This document shows positions 20,816 through 33,008 of a stretch of DNA of 64,000 nt, piece by piece (within the stretch, counting starts at the first letter, position 1; every line of letters begins with the position of its first letter). The DNA lies in NCBI GenBank assembly GCA_001599815.1, contig BCIA01000004.1:2797051-2861050 (forward strand). The letters are read 5' to 3'. A model generated the notes under the pieces. That model was given only the letters and a program-made list of their open reading frames with translations, did not search any database and was not told where the DNA came from. The translations under genes were made by a program, and so were the position numbers. Source of the DNA: Furcasterigmium furcatum (lineage: Eukaryota > Ascomycota > Sordariomycetes > Glomerellales > Plectosphaerellaceae).

Positions 20816-21608
20816 CGTGATCCTTGGGTTTCGGTGTACGTATGGGTGTCCCTGCGCTGGGACCGGGACATGTGCCCGCCTGCAGGCTTTTATTCACGTT
20901 GGGGATGTCGCTATCTTACGATGGATTCATGAGTGGATAGATCGATCGCTATCGCCGACCTACGATACGAGAAGTCCATTGCTGTGAGCCCACTTGGGAG
21001 CTCATCCGGCGATCTCGGGTGGATCTGAAAGGAGAATCTTCGCCTTGAGGCCCGTCCCCTGAATCATGCAAGCTTTAGACCTCCTAGGCACGGGATAGAT
21101 CTCGGCCGGGTAGCCGGTAGTAGGCACGTGGCTGGCGGCGAGAACACGAGAGCGAAAGAGGCTTTCGCCGACGGTCCATTCGCTACTTCGGGGTGGGAGA
21201 GATGTCAATGAGCACATGGAGAATTGGGATGAGTGGGGAGATGATATTTGATCTCAAGACCCCTGTGCCGGAGAGCGAGGCAAATTCCACCAGTCTCGTG
21301 AGGCGTTCATCTGGGGCCCTCTGTCTCGACGAGAGAGCACTCAGGGAACGAGGAGGAAGCAGTCATGTGTTGCTGTCTGCTCCATGTCGATCAGAGACGC
21401 AAGCTACACCACCACCGCAAAGACCTTCACGAAGCGCGATTGATTGAATCGGTCATGATTGATGAGGGAATGGTATCATTACGTATGTTCTCATGCTATC
21501 CGATGTCTCGTGATGAACTATGTATACAAGCAGAAAGGACTGTCATACAAGGCGCCGTCTAAAAGCCCATGCAAAGAAATGGTGTGAAGCCGGGATGCGC
21601 CGGGACGC
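20816..21608. other. upstream region of the CE5 gene
   Basis: It contains a TATA-like AATAAAAG on the minus strand at 20887-20894. The rest holds no supported feature; it reaches the 3' end of the CAP22-like gene at 21609. Confidence 0.4.
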
Positions 21609-22378
21609 TTAGCGGAGGAGCATGCCACCGGCGACGGCGGCGGCGGCGACGTAGGCGCCGAATCCGATGAAGCCGCCCATGGAGCCCATGGGGACGGGGC
21701 CGGCGGCGGCGTTGGGGGTGTCAGACGGGGAGTCGTCGTTGGAGGCGTCCGCGCCGTTGTTGTCGTTGTTATTGTTGTTGGAGTTGTTGTTGTTGCTGTC
21801 GTCGTCGTTGGTGGACGTCGGCTGCGCGCCGCCGCCGGTGTTGTTGTTGGAGTTGTCGTCGCCGGTCTGCGCAGGCCTGTTGCCGTCGATGGTGGTGGTG
21901 ATCTCGGCGGCCGAGACGGGGCGGGTGGCATCGACGTTGACGGCGGTGGTGTGGGCGCTGGCGTCCCAGGTGGAGGAGCTGGCGAAGCCGCACGTCCACA
22001 TGATATCGTCGATGTCTAGGCCAGTTAGTATTGGGGATCGAGTCAGATTCAGGAGGCGTCGGGGCAGTGAGACTCACCCTCGTTGTCATCGCGGTCGCGG
22101 TTGTGCTGGTGCATGCAGGCGGCGCACTGGGAGGTGCGGCCGGCGACGTCGAAGCTGCCGTTGGTGCAGAAGCACTGGGCCTGGAGGAGGTCCTCCTCGC
22201 GGTCGGTCATCCTGTCGTCGTCGTCGACTTCGCAGATGTCGGCGAGGCGCTTGACGGGCTCGCAGAGGCTGCGGCACTGGCTGGGGATGTCATCGTCGTC
22301 GAGGTCGAGGTCGTCGGCGCGGACGACGGTGAAGAGGGCCAGGCCGGCGGCGGTGATGGCGAGCTTGCTGTAGTGCAT
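21609..22378 (-). CDS. CAP22/CFEM-like cysteine-rich GPI-anchored protein, 235 aa
   Basis: Two exons, 22378-22078 and 22015-21609. The 62-nt intron carries a perfect TACTAAC branch site 9 nt before its acceptor. Start is the ATG at 22378 (MHYSKLAITAAGLALFTVVRA, a signal peptide). The mature N-terminal domain has eight Cys in the order C-x3-C, C, C-x-C, C-x2-C, C (QCRSLC, ICEV, QCFC, QCAAC, WTCGF), a CFEM-like spacing. Asp/Asn runs follow (DDDSNNNNSNNNNN), then a small-residue hydrophobic tail (FIGFGAYVAAAAVAGGMLL) typical of GPI anchoring. It resembles proteins annotated as CAP22, an appressorial wall glycoprotein of Colletotrichum; that match is from memory. A cell-surface role is inferred. 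Confidence 0.8.
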
Positions 22379-24337
22379 GTTGGGTGGTGGTGGTATTAGT
22401 GAAGTAGTAGTTGTTGTTGTATAGTTGGTGAGTGATGAGCGATGCTGATGCTTTTGTCTAGCGAATGGATTGACCTGTTGATGACGAGCTCGAATGCACA
22501 ACTTGGGCGAGGAATCCCGAGATATTTATCCTCGAGCAGCCGCCGACGATCCCAGGGAGAATCTCGGGGTGCATTGGACCCCTGGGATGATCTGGCCCAG
22601 CCGTCCCCTGTCCAGTCCAACCCTTGGCTGCTGTGATGTAATGCTTCTCTGTCAAGCTCCCATCTCGGGCCGCAAAAGAAAGACACAGCTCAGGGAGCAT
22701 CCAGGCGCTAGCATCCCGCCAAGCACGCGAGCACCAGCAATGCCTTGGACGCCGTCGTCAATGTGAAGCCACAACCCCCCAATCGTGAGCCGGGCCAAGC
22801 CGACTCCGCCTCGCTGGGCACGACTCATGCAGTCGCATCGATCGCCGCCGGGGTGAAGCCTGCACGGGCAGCAACGTGTAAGTGATGTCCCGGCATCGCT
22901 GCTCATGCGCCCAGAGGCTGTTCTGGATGTCAATAGTCCTCCTGTAGCGGCATCGCGAGGTCGGTCACGAGCGTCCAGCTATCGCGGGTCAGCTGGGAGC
23001 TCTGCTATCTCCAAAGAGTCCTGGCCTTATGCAGGTCGACTCCAGCTCCCCAAGCCACCAGCATCAGACAAGCACTTGGCCAAGCGGCCTAGTGCAGGTT
23101 TCTTCGAGCTTCGCCCCGCGATCCCGGCTGCCAGAGTCTCAGTCCTGCCGCCCAGTCACATCCCGCCAAGTCGTCGCGGCGGGTCTTTTGGCTACGGAAT
23201 GTTGCCTTCGACAAAAGGACCGTCGACGTACTCCCGCACTCGACATCACCAAGTTGTGTCCCCCGTGGCGGAGCGGGAGCCTGAAGCCCAGCCATCGGGC
23301 GGTCGGATCAGCGCATCGGGCGCCGATCGACGGGGCCGAGGGGATTCTCACAATCTGAGGCGAAAGGACCTGAAAGAGCACCGGCGCTGGCAGAGAAAGA
23401 CAGGACGATCCCCGGGCAAAGCCACCCAGACACGCTATCGCCAAGACCTGGCCCCATTCCACCGCACACTCCGCCGCCTTCTGAGCTTGCGCTTCTCTCA
23501 GTCCGGATCCATCCACGCAGAGAAGACTCTGTCGACGGACCGAGACAAGCCCGCCCCGGCGGTGGCGCATGTCGAGCGGACACTGACCGGCTGGCCAGCG
23601 ATTGGCCCACAACTGCCGCTCAGTCTCCCCGGCCTCCCACTTTCTGGTGAAGCTCTGCCCTCTCCGCCGGCCTTCTCCTCGCCCTTGGCCCACGCAGCAC
23701 CTCTCGGCCGCGATGTTTCAGAATCATGCTTAACAGACCGACCCACGCTGCGAGGCACTTGGATCTTGGCGTACAAGTCATCCGTTCTATTTTAAGTGAC
23801 GGCACCACACCGTTGCAAGGCTTAGACCGATCTCCGGGCCCTGCAGGAGTCCTAGATGCTGCATCGGTTGACCTGCCTCCTGCCGAGATGATATCTAGGA
23901 CCATCCACGTGTGGGCCGGGTGCTCGCCCGACGCTTGAGGAACATCTTTCAGAAATCTCGTGTAGCGAGGGAATGAGGGCTGGGCTTCGAGGCTGGTGAC
24001 GAGAAGCAGGTTTTTCGAGGCGTCTCGTATCTTGCGGGCTGTACTGTCTAAGCCTTGCCGTCCATGATTCAAGCATTCAGACCTTCAATCTGCTGATCCC
24101 AGAATTGTCGTCGCAAGAAAATTTTAGAACCCTTGCCTGAGAATATGCAAGACTTGGCCGTGTCAACGCATTGCTGGTACTTGTGGTGGCTCGGATGGAT
24201 CATCCTGCTCAAGAATAGCAGCCCAGGAAACGAATAGCATGGGCAAGCTTGTCGGTGACTCCGGAACCAAGAAATCTCATGTTAGAGGCCAAAGCCCCTT
24301 CCAAGGCGCCAAGGGCGTGACCTGGCCGCTCCTCTAC
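22379..24337. other. 2 kb gene-poor region
   Basis: It holds the promoter of the CAP22-like gene (TATA at 22521-22530) and about 1.7 kb with long but overlapping open frames on both strands (for example 22905-23795 plus and 23139-23693 minus). These have Ser/Arg/Pro-rich translations with no domain, so I regard them as GC-driven chance frames. Confidence 0.5.
22521..22530 (-). promoter_or_regulatory. TATA-like element of the CAP22-like gene
   Basis: The minus strand reads GATAAATATC about 145 nt upstream of the ATG at 22378. Confidence 0.4.
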
Positions 24338-26003
24338 CTACTCAGCATCTTCCGGCATCTCCTCGTCATACTCGTCTGGCACATCATCGTCCACTCCCAC
24401 ATCCTGGTACTGCTGATACTCCGTCACGAGGTCGTTCATGTTGGACTGCGCCTCGGAAAACTCCATCTCATCCATGCCCTCGGCGGTGTACCAGTGGAGG
24501 AACGCCTTTCTCCTGAACATGGCGCTGAACTGGTCCCCGATGCGGCGGAAGATCTCCTGGACAGACGTCGAGTTGCCGATGAAGGTCGACGACATGGGCG
24601 AGCCGACGGGCGGCACGGAGCACACGGCAGTCTGGACGTTGTTCGGAATCCACTCCACGAAGTACGCCGAGTTCTTCGCTTGCATCGCCATGATGTGGTC
24701 CTCGACATGCTTCATGGCGACCTTTCCCCGGCTGCCGAGAGTTAACTGACGTCTTCTCGAGTTGTTGTGAAGGCTTCCACTTACAAGATTGCCGAACAGG
24801 TCAGGAAGCGTCCATTGCGGAAGTCGGATGCGGACATGACATTCTTCGGGTCGAACATTTGCTGCGTCAGCTCTGCAACGTTCAGATTGATGAATGCTCC
24901 GGCCCTTGTGAGAGGCGCCGTGCCGACTGTGAAGAAGTGTAGACGCGGGAAAGGAACAAGGTTGACTGCCAGCTTTCGTAGATCGGAGTTCAGCTGGCCC
25001 GGGAAGCGGAAACAGGTCGTCAAGCCGGCCATGACGGTCGAGATCAGGTGGTTGAGCTCTCCGTATGACGGGTTAGTCACTTTGAGGGTCCTGCGACAGA
25101 TGTCAATGAGCGCCTCGTTGTCGATGCAGAAGGTCTCGTCCGAGTTTTCGATGAGCTGGTGCATCGCTAGTGTAGCGTTGTATCTGATGAAGAATGGTTA
25201 ACTTGAAATTCTCACTGTTCCCAGGCTCTCAACGTACGGCTCAACCACTACCTCCGAGACCTTTGGCGAAGGCGCCACAGAGAATGTCGCCATCATGCGG
25301 TCGGGAAACTCCTCGCGGATCTTCGATATCAGAAGCGTGCCCATGCCCGAGCCCGTGCCGCCGCCTAGGGAGTGGGTGATCTGGAACCCCTGAAGACAGT
25401 CGCACGACTCTGATTCGCGCCGCACAACGTCCAGGACCTCGTCGACAAGCTCGGCGCCCTCGGTGTAGTGTCCCTTTGCCCAATTGTTTCCGGCACCAGC
25501 TTGCCCAAAGACGAAGTTATCGGGCCGGAACATTTGTCCGAGAGGGCCTGATCGGATGGCATCCATGGTGGCCGGCTCGAGATCAACCATGACCGCTCGT
25601 GGAACGTATTTTTGACTCAGTGCCTGTAGAGATTAAACTTGTCAGTTGGAGTTTTAGAGCATGAGATACTACTTACTTCTGTGAAATACACGTTCAAACG
25701 CTCAGACTGTAGATCCGACGTGCCCCGAAAGCTGAAATGCTGTGAGACCCGAGAGACAGTGAAGCGATGATCGGAACAACTCACATGCCATCCTTGTCCA
25801 GTCCATGCTCGGCATGGATCGTTTGCCTGCTGAATCTGAGCGCTTTGCAAGTGAAATTGGGACCTGGGGAGAATCGTACCAGAAGGCGGTGCCGACTTGG
25901 TTGCCACATTGGCCTGTCTGGACGTGAATCTTGGCGGCCCGTGTTAGTGAACCCGAGACATTCCCAGGGCTGGCATCAGGGCCGGACTCACGATTTCGCG
26001 CAT
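24338..26003 (-). CDS. divergent beta-tubulin paralog, 445 aa
   Basis: Seven exons (minus): 26003-25992, 25929-25880, 25826-25785, 25731-25677, 25623-25238, 25183-24785 and 24731-24338; six GT-AG introns, and the model closes in phase. The first exon encodes only MREI. Tubulin marks: [36 protein letters not shown] (GTP phosphate loop), MMATFSV (F167), [17 protein letters not shown] (E198 and F200, the benzimidazole-sensitive type), [29 protein letters not shown] and the acidic tail [12 protein letters not shown]. The M-loop region after APLT is two residues shorter than in usual beta-tubulins ([12 protein letters not shown]), and many otherwise invariant sites differ. Divergent second beta-tubulins are known in filamentous ascomycetes (tubC of Aspergillus nidulans, TUB1 of Colletotrichum). 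It is probably a microtubule subunit with specialised expression. Confidence 0.93.
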
Positions 26004-26415
26004 TTTAGTGACGGAAAATTAGCAAATCAAATAACCACTCAATAATGAATGAAAGTGCCCCCGACCTCCGAAAGTCTGGGAGGAGGCCGGCTTCAGTATT
26101 TGAGTGAAGGCGGGATCCGGGTCGTCCGCCCCTTCGGTCACCGTCCTTCGGGGCTTCGGTCGGTCGAGACGGACCCACTTTGGGTCAGGGGTCGATCAGG
26201 GGCGGTTCCTCTCCTTTTCGACCGAGCTTCGGCGGACGAGATTTTGCAGTCCAACGGAACCCTCGTCACACATGCTTCCCAGGTCAACCACACTCCAAGG
26301 GACCGATTGAGGCTTTTACCACCGGGAGAACCTACACCGAGACGCCTCTCTGCCGAATTCCGTGTCGCGAACAGTGACGCGGGAGCAATCGCCTGTCGGA
26401 CGAATCAACCCGAGG
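26004..26415. other. divergent promoter between beta-tubulin and Zn2Cys6 gene
   Basis: 412 nt separate two divergent starts. No clear TATA or repeat. The open frame entering from 26362 starts with GTG and is not used. Confidence 0.4.
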
Positions 26416-28827
26416 ATGCAACCAACTCCAAGGTCTCTCCGTCCGCCAAGCTCGGACGTGGGAGTCGATCCGACGACCCAGCCCGATGAGAGACGGAAGC
26501 AAACGCGGAAGGGCACTCGAAGCTGCTGGGAGTGCAGGAGGCGCAAGGTTCGGTGCAAGTTCGACGACGCCATATCCCGCGATGTGTGCCGGAGCTGCCG
26601 CCGCCGTGGCGCTGCCTGCGTCGGTCAGGAGTTCTCGGAGGAAACGTCACACCGAAAGCAGCCCACCGTCGCCCGAGACACGGGCGGCAGGCTTGACCGG
26701 CTCGAATTACTGGTCGGGCACATGCTGGATGGAGAGACCCCCTCGGGGATAATGACCAGCCGGTCCAGCCCAGTGGCTGCAGCACGTCCACATGTCCAAG
26801 CCCCTGACTGCGACCCTTGTACAGTGAGTATCCTTGATTGCTGGGCTTTCTTCCTGGAGTTGGGGGTGATTTCTAATGATCTGCTGCAGAATGATGCCCC
26901 AGTCACCCAAGAGCTTCGTGCGAGACCCGAGTCCCCGGGCTTCGAGGCGGCCGAAGGGCCGGCCCATGGCCTGACGGGGACCAGATCTTACCGCAGAGAG
27001 GACCAGCGATTGTCTACCATATCCCGAAAACTTGTGGCTTTGCTTCCGTCAGAACAGGACTGTCTCAAGATCCATCAACTGGGTGGGTATGCCAGCTACT
27101 GCTACCAGCAAATCGTGGCCGGCTCATGGAGTGATACCTGGATAGCCCCAAGACCGGGCTTTTGCGAGGAGCAGGCCGCATCTCTGAAAAAGGCAACCCA
27201 CCCAGCCCTTCTGGCCAGAATCATGCTCGGCATGGCCGCAACGCTGCAAAGAGTCCGCCCACCAGCCGGATCACTCTCAGAATGCCCCCAAGCAGTCCAA
27301 AAGCGCCTCGCCGACGGGGCCATCTCCCTCGTTTGCAACGACGATCAGCTCATGGGGAGTGTGGAGTCGCTCGAGTGTCTTATCACGCAGATGGCGTACC
27401 TTTCCAACGGAGGCAACTTGAGACTCGCCCTGATTGTCTGTCGCCGCGCGATCACCATGTGCCAACTCATGGGCTTGCACCAACCTCACAACAACATCCA
27501 CGTTGAGTCGGTCCAGCCAAACCGATCAGTCGATCCTCGGCTAATCTGGTTCGCTGTTGTTTACGTCGAACGTCTCTTCTGCCTCTTTCTCGGGCTCCCG
27601 AATGCGGCCAGGGACATGAATGATTCCGGGGGAGGCGAGTTCTCGGCCCTGACAATTGGCAACACGCCCGTCGGACAGCTGGAACGAACACACTGCGTGG
27701 TGGCGGCCCGAATCATCCGACGAAACGAGGACGATCCGTTCTTTAGACGTTCCCGCCAGGTCACACGGGACATGGACCTGGAGCTTGAACGGTCTGCGGC
27801 TCTCATGCCACCCCGGTGGTGGGCGATCCCGCAGCTCTCAACTAAGTCTCCGGACGAGTTTGAGTTCTTCCTGGAGATACACAAGGTCTCGCACCAGCTC
27901 CTCCATAACTTTCTTCTTATCCAGCTCCATCTGCCATTCATTTTACGACCCTCAAGCGACCCCGAAAACCTCGCGAGCAAAGCGACCTGTACCAACGCGA
28001 GTCGCGACGCGCTGGCTCGCTTCGTCGCCGCCGGCCACGTCAGAGAGCTTTTGATCCCCGAAGCGAGCGATTTCTTTGCCCTCATAGCCGCAATAGCGCT
28101 GCTTTTGGTACACATCGACGCTCATCGGGCGGATCACGGTGGGATGGACATGTCGCTCCGACACCAGCGGCTCACCGATCGCGCCCTCCTTCTGGACACG
28201 CTTGAGTTCATGCGGGCCGATAGTTCAAAGTCCTCAGACATGCTCTCCAAGAAGAGTTCCGACGTGCTGAGGCGACTTCTGGAGATCGAGGATGATGCTG
28301 CGGCGGGACAGCGGTACACAACCAGCCCAGGGCCTGACGGCACTGATCCTCAGGTGGAGAAGAACCCGGACAACAGCCGCGATTTTCATCTGAAGATACC
28401 ATACTTTGGCATTCTGGTCATCTCTCCGGACCGACCTGTCACGCGAGCGCCTCTGGGGCCGGATCATCGTCCCTTTGAAAGGGCCACCACGCGAGATCCA
28501 CCGCCACCCAGGGAACAAAGCAGTCTTGCTACTTGGGGACTTGATAGAAATTCTGCATTTGCATCAAACCCTGAGGGAGAATCCGCCGCAGGAACAGGTG
28601 CTGAGGCACCCTTTGTCGAGGGAGCGGGCTTCTTCATGGGGGAGGGGAACAGCCATGAGTCTGCGGGACAGCTGGGTGATGGACAGGACATCTGGTATCC
28701 AAACGTTTCGGCACGGGTGGAAGACTGGGCTTTCCAGGGGGTAGACGCGGCGTTTTTCGACAACATCATACGGGGGCTCGAGTCCCCCAGCCCACGGCCA
28801 ACTTCGAACACCGCTGCCGGAGGATGA
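26416..28827 (+). CDS. Zn2Cys6 transcription factor, about 781 aa
   Basis: The zinc cluster lies at residues about 39-75: C-x2-C-x6-C-x10-C-x2-C-x6-C (CWECRRRKVRC, then CRSCRRRGAAC), preceded by Lys/Arg. A short linker helix (TGGRLDRLELLVGHML) follows. The middle region (about 210-620) has the helical pattern of the fungal-specific regulatory domain (LARIMLGMAATLQRV, LALIVCRRAITMCQLMGLHQ, LIWFAVVYVERLFCLFLGLP). 26824-26889 is very probably a 66-nt intron (GTGAGT donor, TGCAG acceptor); because 66 is a multiple of three the frame runs through it and naive translation adds 22 false residues. Start is ATG 26416, since the 26362 start is GTG. A nuclear DNA-binding regulator; target unknown. Confidence 0.88.
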   Translation: MQPTPRSLRPPSSDVGVDPTTQPDERRKQTRKGTRSCWECRRRKVRCKFDDAISRDVCRSCRRRGAACVGQEFSEETSHRKQPTVARDTGGRLDRLELLVGHMLDGETPSGIMTSRSSPVAAARPHVQAPDCDPCTVSILDCWAFFLELGVISNDLLQNDAPVTQELRARPESPGFEAAEGPAHGLTGTRSYRREDQRLSTISRKLVALLPSEQDCLKIHQLGGYASYCYQQIVAGSWSDTWIAPRPGFCEEQAASLKKATHPALLARIMLGMAATLQRVRPPAGSLSECPQAVQKRLADGAISLVCNDDQLMGSVESLECLITQMAYLSNGGNLRLALIVCRRAITMCQLMGLHQPHNNIHVESVQPNRSVDPRLIWFAVVYVERLFCLFLGLPNAARDMNDSGGGEFSALTIGNTPVGQLERTHCVVAARIIRRNEDDPFFRRSRQVTRDMDLELERSAALMPPRWWAIPQLSTKSPDEFEFFLEIHKVSHQLLHNFLLIQLHLPFILRPSSDPENLASKATCTNASRDALARFVAAGHVRELLIPEASDFFALIAAIALLLVHIDAHRADHGGMDMSLRHQRLTDRALLLDTLEFMRADSSKSSDMLSKKSSDVLRRLLEIEDDAAAGQRYTTSPGPDGTDPQVEKNPDNSRDFHLKIPYFGILVISPDRPVTRAPLGPDHRPFERATTRDPPPPREQSSLATWGLDRNSAFASNPEGESAAGTGAEAPFVEGAGFFMGEGNSHESAGQLGDGQDIWYPNVSARVEDWAFQGVDAAFFDNIIRGLESPSPRPTSNTAAGG

Positions 28828-29473
28828 GAAGCGCCAGAGCAGGGTGGTCATCGGCGATGAGCCAGCGGGGGCTTTCCGGGACGAAGTAGACGAATACGAT
28901 CTGTATGAGTGACGGCACAGCCTGGAGCTTGCGGCTACCAATGCGTATAACCGTGCACTATTGTGATCAGGCCCCGAAGAAACGTCGTGAGGCAGACGAT
29001 CCACACTGCCACAACGATGATGGACTGCTTTGTTCTACAAATAGTTTGTTAGTAAACACCATACAAAGGGACTGCAAGCCGATGCAGATGGAAATCAAGT
29101 GAACACACCGTGGAAATGCTGCTAAACAGCAGAGTCGTGGTGGTAGAAGGGGATTTTGACGTGAAGTGAACTCCGACGGGATTGTCAAGTCAACTGGGAG
29201 TTGCAAGTCAGATTCCAGGTTAACTGCACTCTGAGTAGGTATCTACCTACAAGAGAAGGCAGCAAGTAGCCCATTAGATCTATGGATACCTGAAGTCGAA
29301 AGTGAATTGAGTTTAGTTGTCTGTTTTGAGTGACGATTGGTTGCCACGGGGTGGGTGGGGCAGAACGCGCGTGTGTGCCACGGTCGTGGTGAACAACAAC
29401 AACAAGGGCCGGAACAAGACGACTACAACACGTGACAATGCGAGTGTCCCGTGCATTGGCCTAACATCTTCAG
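28828..29473. other. intergenic, lower GC
   Basis: No gene seen. A short (CAA)n run lies near 29393-29405. It ends in TAACATCTTCAG, which looks like an intron end before the coiled-coil remnant. Confidence 0.4.
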
Positions 29474-29770
29474 GAAGTGCTAGATGATATGCAACGCAAC
29501 ATGCAGAGCCTGGTTGTCTCCCGGCAAGAGGAAGGGGCCAAGCTCAAGATAGAGAGGGAAGCACGATCTGATGCCGGGGGGCAACTGGTGACGGCGCTGG
29601 CTTTGAACTAGCAGAAAGATGATGAGCACCTCCGCACAAAGAAGGAGATGGAAGGCATCAGGGATGAGCTGATTGATAAGGAACAAAAGGCGCTTGAGGA
29701 TATCGAGTACTGGAGGGCCCGGGCCTTTGACACTGAGCGCAGACTCATCAAGCAGGGCTCTTCCCCGTAG
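29474..29770 (+). pseudogene. decayed exon of a coiled-coil protein
   Basis: Frame 2 encodes a heptad-like, highly charged peptide: EVLDDMQRNMQSLVVSRQEE, then KLKIEREARSDAGGQLV, a TAG stop at 29609-29611, then QKDDEHLRTKKEMEGIRDEL and EDIEYWRARAFDTERRLIKQ before a second stop at 29768-29770. The block starts right after a branch-plus-acceptor-like sequence (CTAACATCTTCAG, ending at 29473). No start codon or upstream exon was found. The composition (E/K/R/Q with few hydrophobics) is unlike the random frames nearby, so a broken gene or transposed exon is likely. Parent family not identified. Confidence 0.45.
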
Positions 29771-30067
29771 AGGAAGATGTGGAATTGTACAAGTAGCACC
29801 TGGAAGCATCGTCTGCATCGGAATCTCAAAGACGGATGGCGGGGGGCAGAGGACTCGCGTTCAGATTCTCGAGTGGCAGATCAGCAGCCTCCTCAACTTC
29901 GAAATGTCACCAGGATGCAGAACAACAAAGCAAAAGGAACCAAGGTCTTGGTCACCACGGCCATCTTGTTTGTCTTCATTTCTTCATGTTCCACCTCATT
30001 ACGCTTACTTTTCTAGTAGCAGTACGTTCCCATTCGAAGACCTAGACAGTCGGTGTGTCCTCCCCCA
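29771..30067. other. 3' flank of GH47 gene
   Basis: Nothing supported apart from probable 3' UTR of the minus-strand mannosidase. Confidence 0.4.
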
Positions 30068-31898
<1,831 letters not shown>

Positions 31899-33008
31899 GG
31901 CTGCGGTGATGTCCTGGGCATTGGGGTCGCCAGTGGTGATTCCGGGCGAGGACACAGATTGAGGAGGGATTCATCCAGGACCGCCAGGTCTCTGGGTTGA
32001 CGGACAGCACGGACGGCCAGTGTTTAAAGGCCGCTCGCATCCTCATTGTCTCATCGCTCCCTTGCGAGGCATGGCCGGCTCACGCACTGCCAGAGGGGCG
32101 GGCCGTAGTGGTTCGGCTGGGCATCTGAGCCCAGCGTTCCTGGGCGTTCCTGGTTGAGACAGAATGGGGGGCCGAGAGAAACAAAGTTCGGTACCTGGGG
32201 GCCAAGCCAGGTACAGTGCCAGGGGTCCGGGAGCGTCCATCTATACGCTGAAGCCCCCCTGGTCCGTCTGGCATCCTCGCCGCGCATCCTGGCAGCGGGC
32301 GAATAGGCAAAGACCGCGGCCTCGGCAGGTATGAGATCACTTAAGATGGTATGGCATGACGTGTCGTGCACGATCTGCTGCTGGCTCTGGTACCTGCATC
32401 TTGATGCGATCCCCGGAAACGGCGTGCCGAGGTGTCGAGGAAAAGCAAGACCATCGTGACCGGAACAGCTCTTTTCTGAGACAATGTCTCGCCCGTCACA
32501 GACACAAACGGATGCTCCTACCACTATCCCCTAGCAAGCCACCGACCTCATACTTATTGGAAAACGCGACCGACAACGTCTGGCTCGTGCGGCCGTCTTG
32601 AACCACGCGACGCATGCCAGTACGCATGCCAGTGTGCCTCCTTGGCAACCCCTCGAGGCCTTGGGGAAGATGGTTTGAGATCGCTGTATATACGCAGATG
32701 TGCCGAAGTACATCCCGGGGTCTTGATTACCATGTCTCGCAGATTCCACTGAAGCTGGCCGGCCCGCACAACGAGTATGGAGACGATAAGTCTCGCCTTG
32801 AGGAACAAAGAAGACGACTGTAGATCTTCACCGGATACCTCACTATGCAACATTCATCCATAACATTGATGCCTTCATATCAGCAGGCCACCAAGGTGTA
32901 TACCGCAGTGCTTACTTACCCGCCGTCCTCCTGTCCGCCCGGACTTGGCACCGGAGAAGCCCGCCGGACTTTCGGAGTTGCCCCTGTAAGCGGCACCCAA
33001 ACTCCGTA
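31899..33008. other. divergent intergenic region
   Basis: Upstream region of the GH47 gene (minus) and a Zn2Cys6 gene (plus). A short tandem GCGTTCCTGG pair lies near 32134-32153. No gene supported. Confidence 0.4.

Noticed and set aside
22905..23795. 296-aa plus-strand open frame
   Set aside because: Ser/Arg/Pro-rich with no domain, overlapped by equally long minus-strand frames and without promoter or splice evidence.
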